Assembly (NCBI RefSeq): GCF_018413525.1
Contig: NZ_JAHCDD010000069.1
Coordinates: forward strand, 1 to 32,663
Length of the DNA: 32,663 bases
Reading direction: 5' to 3'
Origin: Acidovorax sp. CCYZU-2555
GTDB lineage: Bacteria > Pseudomonadota > Gammaproteobacteria > Burkholderiales > Burkholderiaceae_C
The first letter of the stretch is position 1, and each line of letters starts with the position of its first letter. The notes beneath the pieces are model-generated. The model was not told the origin of the DNA, made no database searches, and saw only the letters and a program-made list of their open reading frames with translations. Shown here piece after piece: positions 14,494-24,678 of this stretch. The translations under genes were made by a program, and so were the position numbers.

Positions 14494-15471
14494 GTGAAGA
14501 TTCCCGCCATTCGCCCGCGCGCCACATTCGTGGCCATCGCCCTCGGCCTGACCTCGGCGCTCGCCTGCGCCCAGGGCTTTCCCGCCAAGCCGATCACGCT
14601 GGTCGTGCCGTTCCCGCCCGGCGGCAGCTCCGACGTGCTGGCACGCGCGCTCACCGACAAGCTGTCGCAAAGCCTGGGCCAGCCGGTGATCGTCGAAAGC
14701 CGGCCCGGCGCGGGCGCGACGCTGGGCGCGGCCTATGTCGCCGCGGCCAAGCCCGATGGCTACACGCTGCTGCTGGGCGCGGTACACCACGCGATCGCGA
14801 CCAGCGTCTACAAGAAGCTGCCCTACGACTTCGAGAAAAGCTTTGCGCCCATCACCACGCTGGCGCTGGTGCCCAACGTGCTGGTGATCAATGCGAAATC
14901 GCCGGTCACGGATGTGAAGGGCCTGGTCGCCGAAGCCAGGGCCGCCAAGGACAAGCTGGCCTATGGCTCGAACGGCAATGGCACGCTGCAGCACCTGGTC
15001 GGCACGCAGTTCGCCGCGATGTCGGGCATAGAGCTGCTGCATGTGCCCTACAAAGGCAGCGCGCCGCTGACCACCGATCTGCTGGGCGGCCAGGTCGCCA
15101 TGTCGTTCGACACGCTCACGCCCGTCGTTCCCTTCATCAAGAGCGGCAAGCTGCGCCCGCTGGCCGTGACGACCGCCAAGCGCTCGAGCACCTTGCCCGA
15201 CGTTCCCACGCTGGAGGAAGCCGGCCTCAAGGGATTTGATCAAGGCACCTGGTTCGGCATTCTCGCGCCGGCCGGCACGCCCAAGGATGTGGTCGCCAAG
15301 CTGAACAGCGAGATGGTCAAGGTGATCCACTCGCCGGACTTCAAGAAGCGCATGGCGGACGTGGGCGCCGAGCCCATAGGCAACTCGGCAGAGCAGATGG
15401 CCGAGCAGATCAAGTCGGACACCACCAAGTACGCGCGGCTGTCCAAGGAAGCCAATGTCGTGATCGACTGA
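14494..15471 (+). CDS. Bug/TctC-family periplasmic solute-binding receptor
   Basis: This 325-residue tripartite-tricarboxylate-receptor-family protein has an export signal (hydrophobic run about 12-24, cleavage near ACAQ) followed by FPAKPITLVVPFPPGGSSD, the family hallmark in which the GG loop binds a ligand carboxylate. Other hallmarks are PDGYTLLLG and HVPYKGSAP. The start chosen is GTG at 14494, because AGGAGA (14482-14487) is correctly spaced for it; the ATG at 14467 lies upstream of that site. No TctA/TctB membrane partners are nearby, as is usual for the many orphan Bug genes of Burkholderiales. Next to a tartrate/malate-type dehydrogenase it probably binds a small carboxylic acid, either for uptake or for sensing. 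Confidence 0.9.
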   Translation: MKIPAIRPRATFVAIALGLTSALACAQGFPAKPITLVVPFPPGGSSDVLARALTDKLSQSLGQPVIVESRPGAGATLGAAYVAAAKPDGYTLLLGAVHHAIATSVYKKLPYDFEKSFAPITTLALVPNVLVINAKSPVTDVKGLVAEARAAKDKLAYGSNGNGTLQHLVGTQFAAMSGIELLHVPYKGSAPLTTDLLGGQVAMSFDTLTPVVPFIKSGKLRPLAVTTAKRSSTLPDVPTLEEAGLKGFDQGTWFGILAPAGTPKDVVAKLNSEMVKVIHSPDFKKRMADVGAEPIGNSAEQMAEQIKSDTTKYARLSKEANVVID

Positions 15472-15494
15472 CCGATATGGCCAGAGGCCGGCGT

Positions 15495-15995
15495 TCAGCC
15501 CTTCTTGCTGCCCAGCACCTTGCGAAAGAGGTTGACCACCCAGCTGCCGACCAGGATCAGGCCGATCAACCACACCATTCCGCCCTGCCAGAAAACGATG
15601 GCCAGGGCCACGGGCACCCAGACCAGCAGCGGCCACAGCTTCATGCCGGTCTTGAGCGCGGGTTTGTTGATGGCGTCCTGCGCCTGGGAGCGCAGGCGCG
15701 CGAGGCTGTCGGCCGTGGCGTTCTTGCCGGCGGGCGCGGAGTTGCGCCGCGCGTTGGCCTGATTGCTGGCCGTGGGCCGCGCGGCGGCGCGGGCGTCGTG
15801 CGCCGGCGCGCTCGGGCGGGCATGTGCCAGGCGCTGGCTTTCGGCATTCGACAGCAGCTGCTCGACATAGCGCGCGAAGTCGCCATCGGCCGGGCCGCTG
15901 TAGTCGGAGCTGCCCAGATGCACCGAAGTGTCAGGGCCCAGCGGCGTCTTCCTGCGGCCCTTGAAAGGCGGCAGATTGTTGGTCCATAGGTTCAT
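15495..15995 (-). CDS. Small two-helix membrane protein coupled to coaBC
   Basis: I do not recognise a named family for this 166-residue protein. The N-terminal 110 residues are polar and rich in Ala, Ser, Arg and Asn, probably disordered. The C-terminus has two hydrophobic helices (about 119-136 and 139-156) and a basic tail (FRKVLGSKKG), which suggests an inner-membrane anchor with both ends in the cytoplasm. Its ATG overlaps the coaBC stop as ATGA (15992-15995), so translation is coupled to coaBC. Its stop is only 23 bp from the end of the convergent Bug gene. No function can be assigned. Confidence 0.75.
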   Translation of the reverse strand: MNLWTNNLPPFKGRRKTPLGPDTSVHLGSSDYSGPADGDFARYVEQLLSNAESQRLAHARPSAPAHDARAAARPTASNQANARRNSAPAGKNATADSLARLRSQAQDAINKPALKTGMKLWPLLVWVPVALAIVFWQGGMVWLIGLILVGSWVVNLFRKVLGSKKG

Positions 15996-17248
15996 GTGAG
16001 CACCTGTGAAGCGCCGGGTCGCAGCATGGACGGCGCGGCGCCCAGGCGCTGCGCGATCTCGGCGACGAGTTGCTGGGCCAGCACGCGCTTGGACGCATGT
16101 GGAAGTTCGCGGTGACCGTCGGCGTCGATCAGCACCAGGGCGTTGTCGTCCTGGCCGAACGTCGCCGGGCCGATGTTGCCGACCAGCAGCGGCACCTGCT
16201 TGCGCAGCCGCTTGGCCGTCGCATGGTTCAGCAGGTCGTGGCTCTCCGCGGCGAAGCCCACGCAGTACAGTTGGCCGGCGCGCGCGCGCGGCGACTGCGC
16301 CACATGCGCCAGGATGTCGGGGTTCTCTATGAACGCCAGCGCGGGCACTTCGCCCGAGCCGTCCTTCTTGATCTTGTGCTGCGAAGCCTGGGCCGGGCGC
16401 CAGTCGGCCACGGCCGCGGTGGCGATGAACACCGTCGCCACATCAACCACCTGCGCCACGGCCATTCCCATCTGTTCGGCCGACTCCACATTGATGCGGC
16501 GCACGCCGCGCGGCGTGGGCAGGTGCACGGGACCGGCCACGAGCGTGACTTCGGCGCCGGCTTCGCGCGCCGCGCGCGCAATCGCAAAGCCCATCTTGCC
16601 GCTGGAGCGGTTGGTGATGCCGCGCACCGGGTCTATCGCCTCGAACGTAGGGCCGGCCGTGACCAGCAGATGCTGGCCTGCAAGTTTCTGCGGCGTGAAG
16701 AAGGCGCTGAGCTCTTCCATGAGTTCGGCCGGCTCGAGCATGCGGCCGTCGCCGGTCTCGCCGCAGGCCTGCTCGCCCGTGCCCACGCCCAGCACCGTGG
16801 CGCCGTCGCGCGCGACCTGGGCGAAATTGCGCTGGGTTGCGGGGTGGACCCACATTTCGCGGTTCATGGCCGGCGCGAGCAGCAGCGGCACGCGCTCCAT
16901 GGGCCGCGCCAGGCACAGCAGGCTCAGCAGTTCGTCCGACCGTCCCTGGACCAGGCGCGCCGCGAAATCGGCGCTGCAGGGCGCGATCAGGATGGCGTCG
17001 GCCTCGCGGCTCAGATTGATGTGCGGCATGTTGTTGGGCTCGCGCGCATCCCATTGCGAGCCGTAGACCGTGCGGCCCGACAGCGCCTGCATGGTCACGG
17101 GCGTGATGAACTGCTCGGCCGCTTCGGTCATCACGACCTGCACGGTCGCGCCGGCCTTGATCAGCAGCCGGCACAGCTCCGCCGACTTGTAACAAGCTAC
17201 ACCTCCACTGAGGCCCAGAACCAGATGTTTACCAGCGAACTCTTTCAT
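15992..17248 (-). CDS. coaBC: Bifunctional phosphopantothenoylcysteine decarboxylase / phosphopantothenate-cysteine ligase
   Basis: This 418-residue Dfp protein carries two consecutive steps of coenzyme A synthesis. The N-terminal FMN-dependent CoaC domain (about 1-190) shows GLSGGVACYKSAEL, the catalytic His in MPHINLSREAD, the PAMNREMW motif and the active-site Cys in GEQACGETGDGRM. The C-terminal CoaB domain shows GPTFEAIDPVRGITNRSSGKMG and the Lys-rich HKIKKDG needed for CTP-dependent ligation. Length and motifs are standard. It is divergent from pyrG, with 198 bp between them; pyrG makes the CTP that CoaB uses, though the adjacency may be incidental. Confidence 0.97.
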   Translation of the reverse strand: MKEFAGKHLVLGLSGGVACYKSAELCRLLIKAGATVQVVMTEAAEQFITPVTMQALSGRTVYGSQWDAREPNNMPHINLSREADAILIAPCSADFAARLVQGRSDELLSLLCLARPMERVPLLLAPAMNREMWVHPATQRNFAQVARDGATVLGVGTGEQACGETGDGRMLEPAELMEELSAFFTPQKLAGQHLLVTAGPTFEAIDPVRGITNRSSGKMGFAIARAAREAGAEVTLVAGPVHLPTPRGVRRINVESAEQMGMAVAQVVDVATVFIATAAVADWRPAQASQHKIKKDGSGEVPALAFIENPDILAHVAQSPRARAGQLYCVGFAAESHDLLNHATAKRLRKQVPLLVGNIGPATFGQDDNALVLIDADGHRELPHASKRVLAQQLVAEIAQRLGAAPSMLRPGASQVLT

Positions 17249-17339
17249 GCACCTAATTTAGCAGAGTCGACCAGCCGATGGACAGCCGTTTGACAGGGGA
17301 TAACTGCCCGAGTCCGGACATGCGAAATGGGCACGCATC

Positions 17340-19114
<1,775 letters not shown>

Positions 19115-19138
19115 TCGCCTCCGTTAAAGGAAACTCCC

Positions 19139-19996
19139 ATGAAACTCTGCGGCTTTGACATCGGTCTGGACCAGCGCTTTTTCCTCATTGCCGGCCCTTG
19201 CGTGGTCGAGTCCGAGCAGCTGCAGATGGACGTGGCCGGCCAGCTCAAGGAAATCACTTCGAGCCTGGGCATCAACTTCATCTTCAAGAGCAGTTTCGAC
19301 AAGGCCAACCGTTCCTCGGGCGCGAGCTTTCGCGGCCCGGGCATGGAAAAAGGCCTGGAGATTCTTGCCAAGGTGCGCAAGGAACTCAACGTTCCCATCC
19401 TGACCGATGTGCACACCGTCGAGGAAGTGCCCTATGTGGCGAGCATCGTCGACATGCTGCAGACGCCGGCCTTCCTGTGCCGCCAGACCGATTTCATCCG
19501 CGCGGTCGCCCAGTCGGGCAAGCCGGTGAACATCAAGAAGGGCCAGTTCCTTGCGCCGCATGACATGAAGCATGTGATCGCCAAGGCGCGCGCCGCGGCG
19601 CTCGAAGTGGGCCTGCCCGAAGATTCGTTCACCGCCTGCGAGCGCGGCGCGAGCTTCGGCTACAACAACCTGGTCAGCGACATGCGTTCGCTGGCCATCA
19701 TGCGCGAGACCAACGCCCCCGTGGTGTTCGACGCGACGCACAGCGTGCAGTTGCCCGGCGGCAATGGCGAGACCAGCGGCGGCATGCGCGAGATGGTGCC
19801 CGTGCTGTCGCGCGCGGCCGTGGCCGTGGGGGTTTCCGGTCTGTTCATGGAAACCCACCCCGATCCCTGCAATGCGCTGTCCGACGGCCCGAACGCCGTG
19901 CCGCTCAAGCACATGCGCGCGCTGCTCGAAACCCTGGTGGCGCTCGACGACGTGACCAAGCGCAACGGTTTCCTCGAAAACCAGTTTGGCGCCTGA
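19139..19996 (+). CDS. kdsA: 3-deoxy-D-manno-octulosonate 8-phosphate synthase (metal-dependent class)
   Basis: This 285-residue enzyme condenses phosphoenolpyruvate with arabinose 5-phosphate to KDO-8-phosphate for lipopolysaccharide inner core. Signature stretches are [31 protein letters not shown] and HSVQLPGG. The segment [10 protein letters not shown] has Cys21 where Escherichia coli-type enzymes have Asn. With His201, Glu238 and Asp249 this reproduces the metal ligand set of the Aquifex aeolicus enzyme (Cys11, His185, Glu222, Asp233), so it should be a metal-dependent enzyme. An AAAGGAAA ribosome binding site is present. It is co-oriented with pyrG and eno; the eno neighbour makes its substrate phosphoenolpyruvate. 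Confidence 0.96.
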   Translation: MKLCGFDIGLDQRFFLIAGPCVVESEQLQMDVAGQLKEITSSLGINFIFKSSFDKANRSSGASFRGPGMEKGLEILAKVRKELNVPILTDVHTVEEVPYVASIVDMLQTPAFLCRQTDFIRAVAQSGKPVNIKKGQFLAPHDMKHVIAKARAAALEVGLPEDSFTACERGASFGYNNLVSDMRSLAIMRETNAPVVFDATHSVQLPGGNGETSGGMREMVPVLSRAAVAVGVSGLFMETHPDPCNALSDGPNAVPLKHMRALLETLVALDDVTKRNGFLENQFGA

Positions 19997-20018
19997 GACC
20001 CTGCCTGACTCCCAGCGC

Positions 20019-20033
20019 CGGGGCCCTGCCCCG
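20019..20033 (+). repeat. Small hairpin in the kdsA-eno gap
   Basis: CGGGGC (20019-20024) pairs with GCCCCG (20028-20033) around a 3-base loop. It lies in the 83-bp gap before eno and has no T-tract directly after it, although AAAAAA follows 24 bases later. It may be a processing or pause site in the operon. Confidence 0.4.
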
Positions 20034-20049
20034 CTGCGTGGCTGGATGA

Positions 20050-21366
<1,317 letters not shown>

Positions 21367-21373
21367 AAAGGCA

Positions 21374-21397
21374 GGCGCTGCGCCCCGGCGCAGCGCC
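21374..21397 (+). terminator. Strong hairpin between eno and ftsB
   Basis: A perfect 10-bp stem GGCGCTGCGC (21374-21383) / GCGCAGCGCC (21388-21397) with a 4-base CCCG loop starts 8 bp after the eno stop. There is no following T-tract, so full termination is doubtful. It more likely protects eno mRNA or lowers ftsB expression relative to eno. Confidence 0.55.
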
Positions 21398-21412
21398 ACC
21401 GATACTATTCCC

Positions 21413-21691
21413 ATGGTCAATCGCATCGTCCCGCTGGTTTTGCTGGTGCTTCTTGCCGCCGTGCACGCGCAGCTGTGGCTGGGCCATGGCAGCGTGGCCT
21501 ATGTGCAGGAGCTGCGCGAGCAGATCGACGGACAGAACGCCGCGAATGCCCTGGTGCGCCAGGACAACGAGCGCCTGCAGGTCGAGGTCAACGACCTCAA
21601 GAACGGTCTTGAAATGGTCGAAGCCAAGGCCCGCAGCGAACTGGGCATGCTCAAGCCCAACGAAATTTTCGTGCAGGTCACGCACCGCTGA
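21413..21691 (+). CDS. ftsB: Cell division protein FtsB
   Basis: This 92-residue single-pass inner-membrane protein has a hydrophobic helix at about residues 4-20. A periplasmic coiled coil follows (about 28-70, ELREQIDGQNAANALVRQDN), then the C-terminal GMLKPNEIFVQV typical of FtsB. It forms the FtsQLB complex that links divisome assembly to septal peptidoglycan synthesis. Its place just after eno is conserved. No Shine-Dalgarno sequence precedes the ATG; instead a -10-like TACTAT lies 5 bp upstream. Confidence 0.93.
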   Translation: MVNRIVPLVLLVLLAAVHAQLWLGHGSVAYVQELREQIDGQNAANALVRQDNERLQVEVNDLKNGLEMVEAKARSELGMLKPNEIFVQVTHR

Positions 21692-21701
21692 TCTGCATTC
21701 G

Positions 21702-22175
21702 ATGGCTTTCCCTCCGTCCGCCTGCCTGGTGCAGGTGCTGGGCGCCTGCCACAGCGGCGCCGACGCGCTGTGCGCCGATCTGGCCCTGGCGCTGCCCCAC
21801 TGCACCGTTCTGAATGCCAGCGCCGCCTGGCTAGCGGAACATCCCCCCGAATTTGCCTCGCAGCCGCTGCAATGCTGGCTGCTGTGCGGGCTCGATCTCG
21901 ACTGCCCGCTGCCGCTGCAGGCACGCCAGCAGCGCGAAGACGCCCAGCTGCGCGCCCAGCTCGCAAATAACGGCCTGGTGTTTCGCGTGGTCTATGGAGT
22001 TACGCCGCAGCAGCGCCTGTCGCAGGCCCTGCAAGCGATAGACGCCGTCGCCCCCTGCGAAGCCACGGCGCGCCACCGGCCCGGCGAAGCCGCCCAGCGG
22101 CTGCGGCCGATGTGCGAGCAGTGCAGCGATCCGGAGTGCGAGCGGCGCTTGTTCACCCGGCACACCGCAGGATGA
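21702..22175 (+). CDS. Small protein of unknown function with C-terminal CxxC-N5-C motif
   Basis: This 157-residue protein is not assigned to a named family. It starts MAFPPSACLVQVLGACHSGAD, 10 bp after ftsB, and its frame is clean with neighbour-like codon use. The N-terminal half alternates hydrophobic and small residues like a compact alpha/beta domain. The C-terminus ends in MCEQCSDPECERRLF, with three cysteines (CEQC and PEC) that could bind a metal or form a disulfide; further cysteines lie near residues 8, 14, 22, 30, 52 and 56. The stop codon is inside a perfect hairpin shared with the convergent hslO gene. It is probably co-transcribed with ftsB. Confidence 0.68.
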   Translation: MAFPPSACLVQVLGACHSGADALCADLALALPHCTVLNASAAWLAEHPPEFASQPLQCWLLCGLDLDCPLPLQARQQREDAQLRAQLANNGLVFRVVYGVTPQQRLSQALQAIDAVAPCEATARHRPGEAAQRLRPMCEQCSDPECERRLFTRHTAG

Positions 22176-22183
22176 TCCTGCGG
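22165..22183. terminator. Shared hairpin between convergent small-protein and hslO genes
   Basis: CCGCAGGAT (22165-22173) and ATCCTGCGG (22175-22183) form a perfect 9-bp inverted repeat around one central base. The TGA stop of the plus-strand gene occupies 22173-22175, at the loop, and the hslO stop lies 2 bp beyond the right arm. The sequence after the right arm is CTTATT, a weak T-rich run, so it may act as a terminator on the plus strand. Confidence 0.6.
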
Positions 22184-22184
22184 C

Positions 22185-23183
22185 TTATTGCACGGCTTCC
22201 GAACTCGGCGGCTGCTTTTCGGGGCCCGTGAAAAGGGTCGCGGCGTCGATGGGGTCGAAGCGGTATTGCTGACCGCAATACTCGCAGCCGACTTCGATCT
22301 GACCGCGCTCCTGCACGATGCTTTCGATTTCATCGAGGCCCAGCGTGCGCAGCATGCCCGCGACGCGTTCGCGGCTGCAGTTGCAGGCAAAGCGCGGCGC
22401 GGTGTCGCCTTCCTGGGGTTCGAAGCGCACCAGCTTCTCTTCCCAGAAAAGCCGCCGCAGGATGGTGTCGACATCGAGCGTCAGCAACTCTTCGCGCGTG
22501 AGGCTGGACGCCAGCGTGGCGATGCGGTTGTACTCTTCGTTCAGGCCGATCTGGTCATGGCCGGCATCGGCGCTTTCGGTCGCGGCCGCGAGGTTGGCCT
22601 CGCCCTTGACCGGCATGCGCTGGATCAGCAGGCCCGCGGCGACCTTGTCGTTCGCGGCCAGCACCAGCACGGTGTCGAGCTGCTCCGATTGCAGCATGTA
22701 GAACTGCAGCGCATCCGACAGGCGTTCGAAGCGCCGGCCGTTGGCGTCTTCGAGCGGCACCACGCCCTGGTAGGGCTGCTGGCCGGGCTGGCGGTCCTTG
22801 GGGTCCAGCGTGATCGCGCAGCGCGCGCCGCCGCCCACATTGAGCAGGTCGGCGAGATCGGCGTCATCGGCCACCGGCTGGTCGCTGCGCACCGTGGCTG
22901 TGGCGCGCACGCTCAGGTCGGGCTGGACTTCGGTCACGGCCAGCTTGACCGGGCCGTCGCCGAACACCTGCATGACCAGCGCCCCATTGAACTTGATGTT
23001 CGACTGCATCAGCACGCCTGCGGCGGCCATTTCGCCGAGCAAGGCCTGCACCGGCGGTGCATAGGCGCCGGTATCGCTGTTGCCCGCACGGCGTGCGAGG
23101 ATTTCGGTCCAGGCATCGGTCAGGCGCACGATCATGCCGCGCACCGGCAGGCCATCGAAAAGGAATTTGTGGAGTTCAGACAC
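22185..23183 (-). CDS. hslO: Redox-regulated chaperone Hsp33
   Basis: This 332-residue cytoplasmic holdase is switched on by oxidation. The N-terminal domain starts MSELHKFLFDGLPVRGMIVRL, and the C-terminal redox switch has the zinc-binding cysteines Cys267 and Cys269 (CNCS) and Cys300 and Cys303 (CEYCG). These release zinc and form disulfides under oxidative stress. Somewhat longer than the Escherichia coli protein, it carries extra residues in the middle, near KGEANLAAATESADAGHDQ. It lies 30 bp downstream of the gamma-carbonic-anhydrase-like gene on the same strand and is probably in one operon with it. Confidence 0.96.
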   Translation of the reverse strand: MSELHKFLFDGLPVRGMIVRLTDAWTEILARRAGNSDTGAYAPPVQALLGEMAAAGVLMQSNIKFNGALVMQVFGDGPVKLAVTEVQPDLSVRATATVRSDQPVADDADLADLLNVGGGARCAITLDPKDRQPGQQPYQGVVPLEDANGRRFERLSDALQFYMLQSEQLDTVLVLAANDKVAAGLLIQRMPVKGEANLAAATESADAGHDQIGLNEEYNRIATLASSLTREELLTLDVDTILRRLFWEEKLVRFEPQEGDTAPRFACNCSRERVAGMLRTLGLDEIESIVQERGQIEVGCEYCGQQYRFDPIDAATLFTGPEKQPPSSEAVQ

Positions 23184-23213
23184 GCAGGAGTTCCTGGAAA
23201 AAATGCCCGGTTT

Positions 23214-23738
23214 TCAGCCGAGCTTGCGCAAGCCGCTCTTGTAGCGGCGCGCGTTGTCAATGTAATGCTGCGCGCTGTTGCGCAGCCCTTCGATCTGCTC
23301 GGGCGTCAATTCGCGCACCGCCTTGGCGGGGCTGCCGATGATCATCGAGCCGTCGGGAAATTCCTTGCCTTCGGTCACCAGCGCGCCGGCGCCGACCAGG
23401 CAGTTCTTGCCGATCTTCGCGCCGTTGAGAATCACCGCGCCTATGCCGATCAGCGATTCATCACCGATGGTGCAGCCATGCAGCATGACCTGGTGGCCCA
23501 CGGTCACGCGTTCGCCCACGACCAGCGGCTTGCCCGGGTCGGCGTGCAATACGCTGGCGTCCTGGATATTGCTGCCCGCGCCGATCTTCAGATTTGCGGT
23601 ATCGCCGCGCAGCACGCTGCCAAACCAGATGCTCACGTCCTCGCCGAGCACCACATCGCCTATCACCTGGGCGCTGTCTGCGACCCAGGCCGATGCGGCC
23701 ATTTGTGGCGCGCGGCCATCGAGTTCATAAATCGCCAT
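23214..23738 (-). CDS. Gamma-carbonic-anhydrase-like hexapeptide-repeat protein (YrdA/PaaY group)
   Basis: This 174-residue left-handed beta-helix protein is built of hexapeptide repeats (VIGDVVLGEDVSIWFG, LIGIGAVILNGAKIG). The three metal-ligand histidines of gamma-carbonic anhydrases are present: His65 (VLHAD), His82 and His87 (GHQVMLHGC). It is expected to be a trimer with zinc or iron at the subunit interfaces. YrdA-type members show little or no carbonic anhydrase activity and PaaY acts as a thioesterase, so the activity is open. It is divergent from the DUF455 gene with only 43 bp between the starts. Confidence 0.92.
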   Translation of the reverse strand: MAIYELDGRAPQMAASAWVADSAQVIGDVVLGEDVSIWFGSVLRGDTANLKIGAGSNIQDASVLHADPGKPLVVGERVTVGHQVMLHGCTIGDESLIGIGAVILNGAKIGKNCLVGAGALVTEGKEFPDGSMIIGSPAKAVRELTPEQIEGLRNSAQHYIDNARRYKSGLRKLG

Positions 23739-23766
23739 CGGGTTTGTCTCCGCTTGTTATGTAAAA

Positions 23767-23780
23767 CCTAGAATTGTAGG
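23767..23780 (+). promoter_or_regulatory. Candidate -10 and short dyad immediately before the DUF455 gene
   Basis: TAGAAT (23769-23774) ends 7 bp before the ATG at 23782, so transcription from it would begin at or next to the start codon. It lies inside the near-palindrome CCTAGAATTGTAGG (23767-23780, 12 of 14 bases symmetric). No Shine-Dalgarno sequence is correctly spaced. The 43-bp divergent gap leaves little room for other elements. Confidence 0.38.
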
Positions 23781-23781
23781 G

Positions 23782-24582
23782 ATGGAGTTACGTCACCACG
23801 CCCTTGAGGCTTTATGCCTTGCCGACCCCGAGCGCAAAGCCCGCCAGACGCTGCATATGTATGCGCAGCAGGATTTTTCAATAGATCCGGCCGCGGAACT
23901 TGCGCCCGCGCCCGGCGCCACGCTGCCCGGCCACCCCGAACGCCCCGAGCTGCGCGTGCACACCGAAATGGCGCGGCGCTCGCCGGCCACGCCGCATGGC
24001 CGCGCGGTGCTGATCCACGCGATCGCCCACATCGAATACAACGCCATCAACCTCGCGCTCGATGCCATCTGGCGCTTTCCCGGCATGCCCGAAGCGTTCT
24101 ACCGCGACTGGCTGCAGGTCGCGGCCGAGGAAGCCAAGCATTTCAACCTGCTGCGCGCCCACCTGCGCGACCAGGGCCACGACTACGGCGATTTTCCCGC
24201 CCACCAGGGTCAGTGGACGATGTGCGAGAAGACCCAGGACGACATCGTGGCGCGCATGGCGCTGGTGCCGCGCACCATGGAAGCACGCGGCCTCGACGCG
24301 ACGCCGCTGATACAGGCCAAGCTGCGCCAGGTCGGCACGCCCGACGCGCTGGCCGCGGTCGAGATCCTCGACGTGATCCTGCGCGAGGAAGTCGGCCATG
24401 TGGCGATAGGCAACCATTGGTACCGCTGGCTTTGCGCGCGCGACGGACTCGAGCCCGAAGCCCATTTCATCGAATTGATGCGCCGCTACGAAGCCCCGCG
24501 CCTGCGCCCGCCATTCAACACGCAGGCCAGGCGCGCGGCCGGCTTCAGCGAGAACGAGCTGCGCTGGCTCGAACAAAGCTGA
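23782..24582 (+). CDS. DUF455 ferritin-like domain protein
   Basis: This 266-residue protein of the DUF455 family is related in fold to ferritin-like di-iron proteins such as MiaE. Helices with probable metal ligands are visible as HIEYNAINLALDA (about residue 82-94), AAEEAKHFN (about 113-121) and ILREEVGHVAIGNHWY (about 196-211), matching the Glu and ExxH pattern of di-iron carboxylate sites. No specific activity is established for the family. It stands alone between the gamma-carbonic-anhydrase-like gene (divergent) and the EAL-HDOD pair. The ATG at 23782 has a -10-like element just upstream instead of a ribosome binding site. Confidence 0.88.
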   Translation: MELRHHALEALCLADPERKARQTLHMYAQQDFSIDPAAELAPAPGATLPGHPERPELRVHTEMARRSPATPHGRAVLIHAIAHIEYNAINLALDAIWRFPGMPEAFYRDWLQVAAEEAKHFNLLRAHLRDQGHDYGDFPAHQGQWTMCEKTQDDIVARMALVPRTMEARGLDATPLIQAKLRQVGTPDALAAVEILDVILREEVGHVAIGNHWYRWLCARDGLEPEAHFIELMRRYEAPRLRPPFNTQARRAAGFSENELRWLEQS

Positions 24583-24614
24583 ATACTGCACGCATTCAAG
24601 CCCCCCGGCCGCGA

Positions 24615-24633
24615 AACTTGTTCCTACAATCAA
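24615..24633 (+). promoter_or_regulatory. AACTTG-N7-AATCAA element upstream of first EAL-HDOD gene
   Basis: AACTTG-ttcctac-AATCAA lies 46 bp before the ATG and includes the -10-like TACAAT (24625-24630). The same arrangement, AACTTG-N7-AATCAA, is found before the second paralogue at 25958-25976. A 10-codon open frame (24633-24665) starts at the end of the element and ends before the main gene, so a leader peptide is possible but unproven. Confidence 0.4.
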
Positions 24634-24678
24634 TGCGCTCGGGCACCTGCCCTGACTGGCCCTGATAGATTGCGATCC

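Noticed and set aside
17290..17295. Consensus TTGACA upstream of pyrG as its -35 element
   Set aside because: It is 44 bp from the TATAAT at 17340, and no -10-like hexamer lies 16-19 bp downstream of it.
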